Source of the DNA: Atherinomorus stipes
Taxonomy: Eukaryota; Chordata; Actinopteri; Atheriniformes; Atherinidae
Assembly: GCA_023101725.1 (NCBI GenBank)
Contig: JALJCO010007865.1
Span: forward strand, 370,001 to 434,000
Reading direction: 5' to 3'
Length of the DNA: 64,000 nucleotides
This document shows positions 12,043-22,412 of the stretch, in pieces (position 1 is the stretch's first letter; each line of letters begins with the position of its first letter). The notes beneath the pieces are model-generated. The model made no database searches. It was not told the DNA's origin and saw only the letters and a program-made list of their open reading frames with translations. Both the position numbers and the translations under genes were made by a program.

Positions 12043-12140
12043 TTAGATTCAGATTAGAGACTTTATTGTCATTGTTCGGCGTCTCAGTGGAAATGTAGTT
12101 TTCAGTACCGCTAGGATTATACAGAAGTAGACAAATAAAA
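12043..12140 (+). repeat. GACTTTATTGTCATTG-type repeat tail
   Basis: Starts TTAGATTCAGATTAGAGACT and contains TTTATTGTCATTG then GGAAATGTAGTTT, a signature of a common teleost interspersed repeat whose source I cannot fix. Confidence 0.5.
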
Positions 12141-12477
12141 AGAACCGGGAGACTGAGGGTGAGCCAAGAGAGCGCACCGGGGTGAAGGGAAGGGGGAGAG
12201 GGGAAAAAAGAACTAAAACGCCCCGAGGGGCGGGGAAAAACACACCGTCCAGTCACTCACCTCCATCGCCGGTCACAACTCCACCGGTCTGTTCACTGGT
12301 TCTCTGGCAGTGGAGAAATTGTGTTTCCCAACATTATCTTCTGATGTGTTTTGGGGAGGCTAATCTCCAATCGTTTTGTCCGCCTCGTAGGGTAAATGGA
12401 CTTATACATTCCTTAGGGGTGGGGACCTGGCCTCATCCTGCAGGTCTTCCCCGTCCTGTCCTCACTCCTGATTCACA

Positions 12478-13110
12478 CGTGCTGCGTTTACATGGACACA
12501 AATATACCGATTGCTTTCGGTTTAAAAGTTCTTTCGGAATGAAAATGCTTCCATGGTAAACACCTCTTTCCGAATGAAAAGTGCTGAACCGAATGAATTT
12601 TCATTCGGTTTCACGGGGCTAGAATATTCCTTTCCCCAAACCGAACGGGGGATCATGTAAACGCTGAATCGGAAAGTTGTGAGCGCTCTTACTGCACGTG
12701 CTTCAATGAGACGTCAACGTGCAACGACTGACGTTTCCTCACTTTGACAGATGGCTGTGAACAACGCAATTCCTTGGACAGCAACAGAAAGTTTGTTTTT
12801 AATTCAAATTCTGTCTCTACGCCTTTTTCTCTTAGTGCAGCAGGAGTGCCTGAGGATCAGCTGCTGGATTAAAGTCCTGCAGAAACCACAACAACCGTGA
12901 TGATCAGTTTGTAGACCTTCGTCTTTAATAAATAACTTGATTTACATCATTCTGCGCATGTCGGACTGGATTATTCTGAATAAATATTGGCGGACGTACA
13001 CACCAAATCGGAATGAATTAGTTCCCATGTAAACAGCTGCCCTGAAATCCTCAATCAGAATGATTTCGTACCGAAAGGGAAAAAAGTCTTCATGTAAACG
13101 TGCCTAATGA
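12478..13110. mobile_element. GCGTTTACATGGA-type MITE
   Basis: The left end is GCTGCGTTTACATGGACA and the right end read inward is GGCACGTTTACATGAAGAC, giving an imperfect inverted repeat with the shared core CGTTTACATG. The interior repeats the motif family TCGGTTT/GAATGAA. No coding sequence. The class is unresolved because no clear target duplication is seen. Confidence 0.65.
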
Positions 13111-13129
13111 GTCTCTGTGCAGAACTTGA

Positions 13130-14001
13130 TTGGCTGTTAGATCCATTTGATTTGAATCAGGTGTGCTGGAGTGGGGAGAAATGGAAAGCCTGAAGGGACA
13201 CGGGTCCTTAAAGGAGTGATGACATGGAGTTAAAACTGTTTATGTTGTTGGCATTACTTTATATGTAAATACTCCAAAGAAAAAACGGCATTTTTAAGCG
13301 GAGTATTGTTTTGAAACGCCAGACCTCACTTCCTCAGTTATACAGTTGGGTCCGGTGATGATATGGAGCTTTACCCGGAGACCACGTTGACTTCATTTTG
13401 ATTGGCTACACCTTATTTGGCTATGACCTTATTTGGAGAATCTAGGTCAAGCTGCGGTCGGAGTTTGCTAAAGGCTAACTGCTAGCAACATGGGCAGTTC
13501 AGACAGTGTGAGCTACGTTTATCAGACAAGACAGCATTTAGAAAATAAATAAACTTACAGGTAATGACAAGGTTGTGGCCCCCTCCCTCAGTGTTGCTGC
13601 AGAAGTTTTCTTTTAAATCCATTTGTTTGAAAACCCAGACCTGACTGCACAGAAGTTACTACTGTATAGGGAGAGGGAGGGGAGGGGGGAGCGGACGGTG
13701 ATAAACCATTAGGAGAGAGGGGGGGGGGGGGGGGGCGCTGTTTACTTGATAGTGTGCTCTTATTGAGCAATTAAATTATGTAGAATGATAGAACTACGTA
13801 GAATGATAGCCTGCTGTCTGATTCAACTGTTTCTGAGAGAGAGACAAAGCTGACAGACCATAAACAGGAACTTTGATTCTCACTCTGGACATTCACATGG
13901 CCTCATCAGTGCACAATAGATCATATTATACACCCAAAACCCCAGAAAAGTGAAATTTGATGTCATGGCACCTTTAAGGACCAGGGTTCCCCACCGCTGC
14001 C
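13130..14001. repeat. Dispersed repeat split by MITE A
   Basis: The left piece (13130-13207) has GGTGTGCTGGAGTGGGGAGAAA and ends CACGGGTCC. The right piece (13978-14001) starts GGACCAGGGTTCCCC. Removing the MITE with one TTAA joins GGGTCC-TTAA-GGACCAGGG, which resembles the common teleost repeat containing CAGGACCAGGGTTGGG. The join supports a precise insertion at TTAA. Confidence 0.6.
13208..13977 (-). mobile_element. TTAA-flanked MITE, family A, copy 2
   Basis: The 762-bp element (13212-13973) lies between TTAA at 13208-13211 and 13974-13977. It is the inverted homologue of 331-1121, with the poly-G run (13719-13735) at the position of the other copy's poly-C. The 93-codon frame at 13880-14161 crosses its boundary and is not a gene. 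Confidence 0.87.
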
Positions 14002-14221
14002 ATAATAGGACACATTTTTGAATTTTTGCATGTAACTCCATACAAATGGCCCGAGTGTTTGGTAAAAAATTACATGAAAGGATCTCGATGAGTTCTATAA
14101 TGTTTCCAAAGTTGATCCGGATCCAGAGAAAATTCCAGATACTCTGATCCAGAACACACAAAATAAGGGAGTCAAGCTGCTTGGCGGAGGTCTGCGCTCT
14201 CAGAGTGCTTTTCTAGTTTAC
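14002..14221 (-). repeat. Dispersed repeat Q, copy 2
   Basis: Inverted counterpart of 8789-9003, ending in GCGGAGGTCTGCGCTCTC and CTTTTCTAGTTT. It directly follows the repeat split by MITE A. Confidence 0.75.
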
Positions 14222-14316
14222 ATTTGAAACAACTTGTCAGGAAGTGGAGTTTGTGTGGAAATCCAGTTCTGAGTGAAGAATCTGTGGTTTGGAGAATTTC
14301 TTTAGTGTCTGTTAGG

Positions 14317-14319
<3 letters not shown>

Positions 14320-14352
<33 letters not shown>
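14320..14352. repeat. (GT)n microsatellite
   Basis: About 16 GT dinucleotides. Confidence 0.95.
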
Positions 14353-14354
<2 letters not shown>

Positions 14355-14575
14355 ACAACTGCCTGAGGCAAGCTTGTCCTTGAGTCAACCTCTGTTTGCA
14401 GATCAGACTTAAAGACAGCATTGTGTGTTGTAATTTGTTTTTAGCTGCTGGAAGGTCATCAAGCCTGTAACAAGTTTAGAGGAAGGTTTGGGGGAAATGG
14501 TGCGAAAGCATTTCCTTTGATTGTAAAAGTCTAAACAGACTCTCTCCCAATGTCACATTCATCATTTTCTAACAG

Positions 14576-14722
14576 CTAATATCTGCGGCTGAACGCGGAG
14601 AGGATGGCGACCCTCCCCTGCTGTTCCAGAGGTGGACAGAGGGGAGGATAGAGGGGGCACGGGAAGACATGGGTCAACCTTCAGATGCCCCCACCACTGT
14701 CTACAGGGAGAGAGTGCGAGAG
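14576..14722 (+). CDS. Candidate internal coding exon, gene unknown
   Basis: A 147-bp (49-codon) exon candidate. A pyrimidine-rich acceptor ending TTTTCTAACAG precedes 14576. A donor-like GAG then GTGATG follows 14722, which is weaker than consensus. The frame is open throughout and starts and ends on codon boundaries. It begins LISAAERGEDGD, passes FQRWTEGRIEG, and ends VYRERVRE. Third positions are G/C-rich, unlike the AT-rich surroundings. It is in phase with the exon candidate at 10280. The charged, low-hydrophobic peptide suggests a cytoplasmic or nuclear segment. I do not recognise the family. Confidence 0.45.
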
Positions 14723-15637
14723 GTGATGTTTTTTAAAAAGCTCTCCTGACCTGTAGGCTCTCAGCTGAATGTTTGCTTAAATGGACGTGCCACAGTTTTA
14801 AAATGTGCTTTGTGTAGCACATTCTGAAATGCGCTATTACATTTCAAAGGACACACGTGTTCATCACATACATTCTCTCCCGCTCTCACGCCGTATACAC
14901 GCTAGCAGAGCCACAAAAACACACACTTATCTGAGTTGCATAGGGCATCGGTGTCAGCCTGAAGGTTTCTGGCAAGGTCTTCTGGGTAATTCCCATTCAC
15001 CTTGTCCAGGGGGTTGTGTGATCAGAGAAGTGTGTGCGTGTGTGTGTGTGTGTGTTAGGGATGCGTGTGTTTGCTTCTTTTGCTGGTTCTCTGGGTGATC
15101 TGACTCATTTATGAGACAGAAGAAGGGAAAACAGGAGAAGTTTTGGAGGTCACAAACAAATTACAGCCTCTGCCTTGTACTGTGTGATGGCGTCTGGGTT
15201 TGTTTGTGTTTTTTGTGTGTGTGTGTGTGTGTGTGTGTATATTCCAATGTAGTAGCAAATTGAGGAGAGCGTGCTGTTGTGACTACAGGAATTTGTGGAG
15301 ACTGTCTATATGCAAATGATAAAAGGATGTGAACATAATGACCTGGCATTGAGAAAGACCACGGCTCCTGAGCGGTTCAGAATGAGGAGCAAGAGGAAAG
15401 AAACCCTCATGAGACTAGAGAGGAGCAGGGGAGGCAAGATGCCATGCCCCTTTGTGGTTGGTTTGTGAGGAAACTTCTGGTATTTAGCAGTAAAGGAAGT
15501 AAATATCCACTAATATTTAAAATACAAACTGAATATGACCTAGATATTATCATCTGAGCAATTTAACTTTCGATTAAAAGTTTAAAAATGAATTCATTCA
15601 CACCACTAGTGCTTTCAGGACATTGAAAAAATCAACG

Positions 15638-15641
<4 letters not shown>
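14723..15641. other. No gene seen; several GT tracts
   Basis: Presumed intron if the upstream exon is real. It holds (GT)n at about 15029-15055 and 15209-15238. The 97-codon frame at 14805-15098 is extended by the GT tract. Confidence 0.45.

Positions 15642-15681
<40 letters not shown>
15642..15681. repeat. (AT)n microsatellite
   Basis: About 19 AT dinucleotides at the left edge of a half-copy of the fold-back MITE M. The other copy also abuts an AT tract (22152-22200). Confidence 0.95.
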
Positions 15682-15683
<2 letters not shown>

Positions 15684-15922
15684 AAATACTTATTTGAGAG
15701 TGGCCAAGATTTTTTGGTTATATGAAGCAAAAAAATTCTGCCAATGGAATGAGCAAAATTTTCTTGATAAGATTTCTTGGAATCAGATGCGTTGCCTTAA
15801 AACAAGATCTTATATCTCACTGAAATTTTTCTCTTGAGGTAATTTTGTCTTATTTTGAGAGTGATGAGATATTTTGGCTAGAAATTACAAAAACATACTT
15901 AAGATTTGAGTTTTTGCAGTGC
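15682..15922 (-). mobile_element. Fold-back MITE M, half copy
   Basis: Contains AATTCTGCCAATGGAATGAG, AAACAAGATCTTATATCTCA and the end GAGTTTTTGCAGTGCA. These blocks recur in the copy at 20443-22145. Only one arm is present; the (AT)n tract stands where the loop or other arm would be. Confidence 0.7.
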
Positions 15923-15924
15923 AC

Positions 15925-16200
15925 GCTTCTCTGGGTGGAAATAACCCCGGAGTGCAAATACCTGCAGGGTTACTTGCTCAGGAAACTGGACTGGACCAGA
16001 ACTGCTGTTCTTTGCTCCAGAAAAAATGCGAGTCTGCTTTCTTTCCTGCCAGGCTGAATTTCTCTGCGGTGCTTCGTCTGATTTATGAGTCTGTGATGGC
16101 CAGTGGCATTTCAGCACTGGGATGACTGGGGCTACAGCATGAGGTTGGACAACATCAAAAGCCTCAAACTTCTGTAGAAGCGCTACATAAATATGAAAGT
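15925..16200 (+). pseudogene. Degenerate LINE reverse transcriptase C-terminal fragment
   Basis: Two frames together resemble the region just after the reverse transcriptase core of fish L2-like LINEs. One frame reads VEITPECKYLQGYLLRKLDW, like the usual V-x-x-KYLG-x-x-x-DxKLxW stretch. After a frameshift the other reads QKKCESAFFPARLNF and VLRLIYESVMAS, like the usual QSRLYFLRKLRSF and FYxSVVAS. RLDNIKSL follows at about 16143. It is truncated at both ends and frameshifted. Confidence 0.5.
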
Positions 16201-16828
16201 CACAGTCGGCCTTTCAATCTTGTCTAGTTACACAACCCTTCCTTATTTAAACTGACTTCTTTTTATATAAGTCCACAGTTTTCTTGACTTCAGAGAGGTT
16301 TTATATTAAAAACTGAATGTCAAGTCTATATGTTGGTCAGAAGCATTCAGTGTGAACTTTTTTCAAGGTGCAGGCTTTCTGTTCATGACTCACACTACAA
16401 GCTTGGAAAAATGTATTAATGCCTCAGAGAATTACTCAGAATACAGGAAAAGTGGAATATTTAGCAAGCTCTCTTAAATCATGCAAACATCTACATACGT
16501 GGACTGCTCATGTGCTCGTTAGACGGACCTGAAGCTGACACAGCGCTTGCTAGTAGTGAAATCTACAGGTAGGTGGGAGATACACAAGTCAATCTAATTT
16601 CCTAAATAACTTACGGCAGCATGATGGACAAAATGTTTATGTAAATATTTAAAATTACAATAATGTTATGTTCTGACAAATGTTTACTACAGTTAAATAC
16701 TTTTCACACATGATATTTAAATATTAATTAATCTATTTATCCAATAATGGCAGGATTCTGTTACTCAGATGTTCCCCATGGTCTCGAGCTACTCTCAACT
16801 GAGACTGGAGAACAATGTAAGTGATGCT
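16201..16828. other. No gene seen
   Basis: AT-rich. A short open segment at 16523-16568 between TTAG and GTAGGT was considered as an exon and rejected because the acceptor is weak and two frames are open. Confidence 0.4.
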
Positions 16829-17199
16829 ATCCACACAAGGGCTGCCATGATTAGTCGATTAATTGACTCTAAATAGTTGGCGACTAATTCATAATCGACT
16901 AATAATTTATTGTTTATTAGCTTTGTTTTTACTATAAGAAATTGCCGCTGTACCTTCCGCTGTCTTGTCTGGTTTTCTGTCTGGTCAGTTTTTCTTGAAT
17001 TTTATGCTGTGCAATCGTACACGTCTACATTTTTCTCAGAAAATATGTTTCTAGTAGAGCTATTGACATGAAATTTTCACCAGACATCGGCAACAACCCA
17101 AGTAATGCACACATACAAAAAAATCCTAACATTTATGTCCATAAATAAAGTCATGTGTAATATAGTGAAATGACACAGGGAATAAGTAGTGAACACATG

Positions 17200-18715
17200 A
17201 AGAAACGGAGGCACAAAAAGATCTGGAAAGCCAAGAAAGCAGCTGGAGTCTGTCAGTATTTGAAGTAATCCTGTCCCCTATCAGAGCAAAGTAATATCAG
17301 CTGGTTTAGTCCTGATTGATGCCTTTTAAACATGTTTCTCACCACCAAGGTGTCAGACAAGAAGCACTGCATGATGGGTAAAAGCAAAGAGCTGTCTAAA
17401 GACCTACGCAACCTTATTATTGCAAACACACTGAAGGCATTGGTTCCAGGTGCATTTCTAAACTTCTGAAAGTTCCAGTGAGCACCATTGGGACCATCAC
17501 CCGAAAGTAGAAAGAACACGGCATGGTCATAAAGCGGCCACGGCCAGGTGCTCCTCACAAGATTTCAGACAGAGGAGTCAGAACAAGAATCAGAAAGGTT
17601 CTCCAACAGCCCAGGACCACTCGTGGAGAGCTTCAGAAAACCTGGAACCAGCAGGTACAGTTGTTTCAGAGAAAACAAGAAGTAATGCCTCAACCGCCAT
17701 GACCTTCATGCACGCACACCACACAAGACTCCATTTCTGAAGAAAAAGCATGTTGATGCTGGTTTGAAGTTTGGAACACAACATCTGGACAAACCCATGG
17801 CATTCTGGAAAACATAGTCTGGTCAGATGAGACCAGAACTGAACTCTTTAGATGTCAGAAGAGACAACATGATTGGAGGAGAAATGGCACCAAAAACACC
17901 ATAGCAACAGTGAAGTTTGGAGGTGGGAACATCATGGTGGGGGCTTTTTTTTCAGCATGTGGTACTGGGAGACTTCATATCATTGAAGGACGAATGAATG
18001 GAGAAAAGTAGAGAGACATTCTAGACCAGAATCTGCTGCATCTGCAGCTGCTGAAGATGAAAAGAGGCTGGATCTTTCAGCAAGACGACCATCCCAACAC
18101 ACAGCCAAGAAACACTCACCTGGTTTAAGACACAAAGGGAATTTTTAGGAGTTTTCTCAGTGGCGCGCCCCTATCGGGGAATAAACTAGCAACCATCTTG
18201 TATCATACCTGCACCGTGATTCACTCCAGCAGTAAAGGAAGGTTTAATCTTGATTTTTTTTCTGTCCCCTTCCCTTTTTCCCCGGGGGATTTTTCTTAAA
18301 CGAAAAAAAAAAACAAACGGGGGGGGGGGGGGGGGGGCAGGAGGGGGGGGGGGGGAAGGCTCGTCCCAGATGGGAATTAACATAGGGTTTGGGCCCCCGG
18401 GGGCGCCGGGGGGGTGGGGAAGAAAAAAAAAAGGGTGGGGGAAAAAGGAAAAAGATAATTAAGGAAATCGTTTAGAAGAAGATAAAGCTGCTGTAACAGC
18501 CCAGTTAATCACCCGACCCGAAAGAACTGAAGCTCCGAGTTGACAGAAGAGACCCGGAACCTTGAAGATTTGAAGGCAGTTTGTGTGGAAGAATGGACCA
18601 AAATCACACCTGAACAACGTATTCCACTGGTTTCTCCATACAGGAGGCGTCTGGAGGCTGGAATCCCCAACAAATGTTTTTGCACGAAGTATTAAATAAA
18701 TTTCAGTAATCGTAT
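17200..18715 (+). pseudogene. Tc1-family transposase pseudogene
   Basis: Readable remnants include WSDET at about 17820 (first catalytic Asp region), TIATVKFGGGNIMVGAFF near 17900, and QQDDHPN near 18080 (second catalytic Asp region). The segment that would carry the catalytic Glu is replaced by foreign sequence at about 18135-18470. A C-terminal piece reading HTGGVWRLESPTN resumes near 18640. Multiple stops and frameshifts are present. Family knowledge: DD34E transposases cut and paste at TA. This copy cannot encode a functional protein. Confidence 0.8.
18147..18465. repeat. Repeat P copy 2 running into a G-rich noisy block
   Basis: 18147-18290 matches repeat P at 4913-5062. From about 18290 the sequence becomes runs of A and G, including G19 (18319-18337) and G13, with a few C. 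It then returns to Tc1 transposase sequence after 18470. The block looks like degraded base calling after homopolymers. Confidence 0.6.
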
Positions 18716-18917
18716 TCAACACTTTTCCCTGTGTCATTTCACTATATTACACATAATTTATGGACATAAATGTTCAGATTTTTTGTATGTGTGCATTACT
18801 TAGGTTGTTGCCGACATCTGGGGAAAATTTCATGTCAATAGCTCTACTAGAAATATGTTTTCTGAGAAACATGTTGACGTGTTAAATACTTTTTTCCCGC
18901 ACTGTAAATAAACACAC

Positions 18918-18998
18918 ACACTACCAGTCAAAAGTTTGGACACGTTTTTCCATTAGATTCAATTAGAAAGTGTCCAAACTTTTGACAGGTGCTGTAAA
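18918..18998. mobile_element. Short Tc1-type palindromic MITE
   Basis: An 80-bp palindrome: CAGTCAAAAGTTTGGACAC on the left and GTGTCCAAACTTTTGACAG on the right, around a short AT-rich loop. These are typical Tc1 terminal bases. It lies between the Tc1 element and the right end of the hAT-type element. Confidence 0.7.
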
Positions 18999-19101
18999 TA
19001 TGCTACAGTTTTCGTGTGATGTGATTAGTTGACTTATCGCCAAGATAATTGGTGACTATTAGATTATAAAAATAATTGCTGGTGGCAGCCCTAATCCAAA
19101 C

Positions 19102-20010
19102 CCATGATAAAACACATGAATGGAGTTAGTAAAAAGTGAAAAAAGTCCTCATAATTAATTTTCCAACATGCTGATATAATGATTTATGTCTGCAACTGTT
19201 GTTTTGTAAAACAAGCTGGTGCTGGATGGGATCAGCTGTGAAATATTCCTTTACTTGGCGTTACAAAGAACTGTGACTGGTTCCACTCTTGGTAGGATTT
19301 TTATTACCCTTCCAGTAAGGAGCATTGTTATCAGCCTGATAAAAGCATTAATCCCCCCCCCCCCCCAAACTGTGGCATTTCTGCCATTACTGTGCTGTGC
19401 TGTATGTGTGGGAGGAGGAGCTGTTGTTGCAGGTAGTTGAGGTTTTGCATCAAATAAGACTGAAGACAAAGTATTTAGGAGAGTTTAGAAAGGTGTATTT
19501 CATTCTGATATCTATTTATCTGCTGAATGATAAACTACTGTGTGTGAAATTTGTTAATGTGAATCTATACAGTTGAGACTTGCTCTGTAGTGCATAAGTG
19601 ATGTCAGGTTGGACCTAAAAAGACTCGCTGTTTGTTAGATTAATGGAAATCAGTACGTCTTTAAGAGGCTTAAGAAATGCTCTCCCTGGTGTGGTTGTGT
19701 TATTTTCATCTTCGACTGATGTGATAAGAAGCTAACTGCTGCCCAGAGGGTTGGAAATATCTCTATGAAATTATGTCACCCTCTGCTTGGGAAATTGATT
19801 AGCAGCACGCAAGTATTGCCAATTATATGTAATTACCAGCTAATAGGCTAAATATTGAAGTTGTGTGTGAAGAAATTTTATTAATACAGGCGATGATCGT
19901 TTGGATCGATTGAGCCAGCAGAACAGACGTCTAAGCTAAATAATGATTGTCACAGATCAAGCTGCACGCGAGTTCAATAACTGGACACTGATGCTTTAGT
20001 CTTCCTGCAG
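19102..20010. other. No gene seen; candidate conserved non-coding texture
   Basis: Includes a C14 run at 19353-19366. At about 19780-19900 there are several TAATTA/AATTAC-like homeodomain core motifs, such as GCCAATTATATGTAATTACC, in otherwise unique sequence. This could be a regulatory element, which the sequence alone cannot show. Confidence 0.35.
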
Positions 20011-20087
20011 ATGTAAACCCATCTGGATGAGTGAGTCACACTGCTGCCCGGTGTGCTCCGGGACCAGCCTTTGTACTCCTGATGCAG
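20011..20087 (+). CDS. Candidate cysteine-rich exon, VWC-like
   Basis: A good acceptor (TTTAGTCTTCCTGCAG) ends at 20010. After one base of a split codon the frame is open for 25 codons and includes MSESHCCPVCSGTSLC. The donor GCAG then GTTAAA is weak. The cysteine spacing (C, nine residues, CC-P-V-C, five residues, C) equals that near the end of von Willebrand factor C modules in brorin-type proteins. It starts in a phase that does not directly follow the exon at 14722. It may be a different gene, a relic or a coincidence. Confidence 0.3.
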
Positions 20088-20215
20088 GTTAAATGCTTCT
20101 GTTCATTGACTTTGGAAATGGTTGGCTTCCAAATGGCTGTAAATAACAGCTTTGCACTCAGAGGCGCCTGCAGAGTTTGGGTGGCCAGAGTAAGTAGCAG
20201 AGTGGCCAAGGGTTA

Positions 20216-20442
20216 TTAAAGGATAAGCTTTGTTTCTTTTGACCTGGACCTTATTTCTAGGGATTTACACGTGCATTTACTCACCAGTAACATTTCTGCA
20301 TTACTCTTGACTCCTTTGGATGATGCTGTGTTCAGATTAGTCGTAGGTCTGCATATATCCATATAATGGCAGTGAAGGGGGCAGAATGAATGGGCCTCTA
20401 TATAAGGCATTATCTGCACAAGCCTCCTCAATTTCACCAATA
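20216..20442 (+). mobile_element. TTAA MITE, family E, truncated copy
   Basis: Starts TTAAAGGATAAG followed by ACCTGGACCTTATTTCTAGG, matching the complete family E copy at 56936-57299. It is cut at 20443 by insertion of fold-back MITE M. Confidence 0.7.
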
Positions 20443-22145
20443 TACTGCAAAAACTCATATTTATTAGTATATTTTTCTAATTTCTAGTCAAAATATCTCA
20501 TCACATTCAAAATAAGACAAAATTACCTAAAGAGAAACATTTCAGTGAGATATAAGATCTTGTTTTAAGGCAATGCATCTTATTTCAAAGACAATGGGCC
20601 TCATGCAAGAAGCATGCGTACGAACAAATTCGCTCTTAAATGGTTCGTACGAGTGATTTAGGAGAAAATGCCGCATTCACCAATTTTCTTGTATTTCTAA
20701 TCTTCTGTCAGGCACGAACAAATTTTACGACTGCTTCAGATGAGATGTAGGAGTCTTACGCAGTCAGTCTGCTGTTATCAAAACCTGGTTTTTCAATAAA
20801 GGACTGTATTAATCGTTACTTTGAAGCTATTGTTTATTTTAAAATCCAATATAAATCCGACTACTTATGTAGGCTATCGCTCTACAATCATAAATTACAT
20901 TTTCATGCACAAACAGAGCAACTATCGGACATTTCAGTAGCAGCCGGCGTGTCGGTGAGGGGACGATTGTTTCATTTGTTGTCATTTCATCAATAGAAAG
21001 TGCAGTCAGTGAGCTCCAAGTGAGATGAAGCTGCTATAACATTGAAATAACATCTCAAACAGAAAATTATGGAAAGTTCAGAAAGGAGCTTCAGCAACAG
21101 CCGCTGCAACTCTTCTAATGGTCAGACATGCAGTCAGTTTATGACGCCTCTGCTTCGTTATTACATAAAATGTGGAATGTTGGGGTCTGATTTTGTTAAA
21201 TTAGGGTTTCACATTTTTATGTGCTTTGTTTGAGAGAGACGGAGAGGCTGATGAAAGGATGACAGACATGGTCCAGCTACACATCGGCTTTTTTATCCAG
21301 CTGGGACGCACAGTACGTGGAGATTTTGCAGAATGCTGCAAGAGTACGTGCGCTGTTTTTGTTGATGGAAACTCATATTAAACATTTCCATCATATATTA
21401 CACGTCTTGGCCTCCATCAGTAGGCTAGTTTTCAAGGACTGTGTTGCTTTTGTTAGACGTCTTTTTGATACCATTGTGGATCAAATAAGTTTTATTCTTA
21501 CTTCTTTAACAGTGCAACCAACAGACACGGCATTTCCAGCTCTTGTGATTTATTCTCCACTGCTCGGCTTTTACCTCTGTCAACTCTGCTGCTCAGATCT
21601 CAGTCAGCAGAACCTCCATCTCCGAATTTGTAAACTTTCTCTCCTCTGTCTTTAATGCCATTTTTCTGAATGAACACCTGACAAACGTGGGAAGTCGTGT
21701 CCTTATATGGAATTATCGGGGCGGTAATTATGCAGATTTGCAATTGTCATGAACGCGCGCTCACTTGCGCACAAGGAATTCATCATGTTTATGAGGATCA
21801 TTTACGCAGTTATCTGAAGTTGAGAACGTTTGTTGAATCTGACGTGACGCACTTGCAGGAGTCTACGGTTGGAGAGAAAGTTACAAAAAGAATGCAAACA
21901 TGTTGCATGAGGCCCATTGTTCCATTGGCAGAATTTTTTTGCTTATTACAAGCAACAACAAAAAAAATCCTTGCCATTCTTAAAATAAGTAAAAAGTACA
22001 AATTTATTTTTTTTTTTGCTTGTAATAAGCAATAAAATTCTGCCAATGGAACAAGTGAAATTAACTTGATAAGACTTCTTAAAATAAGATGCATTTGTCT
22101 TAAACAAGATCTTATATATCACTGAAATATTACTTTTTCAGTAGT
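20443..22145. mobile_element. Fold-back MITE M, split by another element
   Basis: The left arm (20443-20590) begins ACTGCAAAAACTCAT and contains AAGATCTTGTTTTAAGGCAA. The right part (21921-22145) contains a hairpin joining CCATTGGCAGAATTTTTTTG to its complement near 22046, then the inverted arm ending TTTTGTCTTATAT. The two arms are reverse complements. A 1.33-kb element (20591-21920) sits in between. Confidence 0.7.
20591..21920. mobile_element. 1.33-kb element with perfect 18-bp inverted ends
   Basis: The left end ACAATGGGCCTCATGCAA (20591-20608) and the right end (21903-21920) are exact reverse complements, though the outermost three bases may be host. The interior has no transposase-like frame; the 112-codon frames at 21317 and 21697 show no motifs. 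The superfamily is unknown. Confidence 0.7.
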
Positions 22146-22151
22146 TTTGTC

Positions 22152-22200
22152 TTATATATATATATATATATATAAGTATATATATAAAATATATATACAC
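22152..22200. repeat. (AT)n microsatellite
   Basis: Imperfect TA repeats at the right edge of MITE M. Confidence 0.9.
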
Positions 22201-22412
22201 ATTTTAGTGTATCCACAATATCTTGACCTGGGACTGGATATGAGAAAAAGAGCAAGCAGCGATCAAGATAATGATATTTCACATTGCCAAGGATATGGTT
22301 ACCATAAATACTGCAAAGAAGGATGGTTTCAAGAGGATGGTGAAAACTTTGGATCCCAGGTGTGTCCTCCACGTTCAGAAAGTAAACATCCCAAACATGG
22401 TAGCATGTTCAT

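Larger units (their letters stand above)
17020..18904 (+). mobile_element. Dead Tc1-like transposon nested in a hAT element
   Basis: Long inverted ends (about 175 bp) pair 17029-17200 with 18718-18895, sharing blocks such as TAGAGCTATTGACATGAAAT and ATATAGTGAAATGACACAGG. The right end CACTG is followed by TA. The left outermost bases have diverged. The interior is a degraded transposase, cut near 18135 by a repeat and a G-rich block. Confidence 0.75.
16829..19101. mobile_element. hAT-type element with nested Tc1 elements
   Basis: The ends are AAGGGCTGCCATGATTAGTC and, read inward from the right, TAGGGCTGCCACCAGC. They are flanked by the 8-bp near-duplication ATCCACAC (16829-16836) and ATCCAAAC (19094-19101). 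Eight-bp duplications and AGGGCTGCCA-type ends fit the hAT superfamily. Most of its 2.26 kb is a nested Tc1 element, so the hAT part itself is only a few hundred bases with no transposase. Confidence 0.7.

Noticed and set aside
16523..16568. 46-bp exon candidate before GTAGGT
   Set aside because: The acceptor tract is weak, two frames are open, and neither phase links cleanly to both neighbours.
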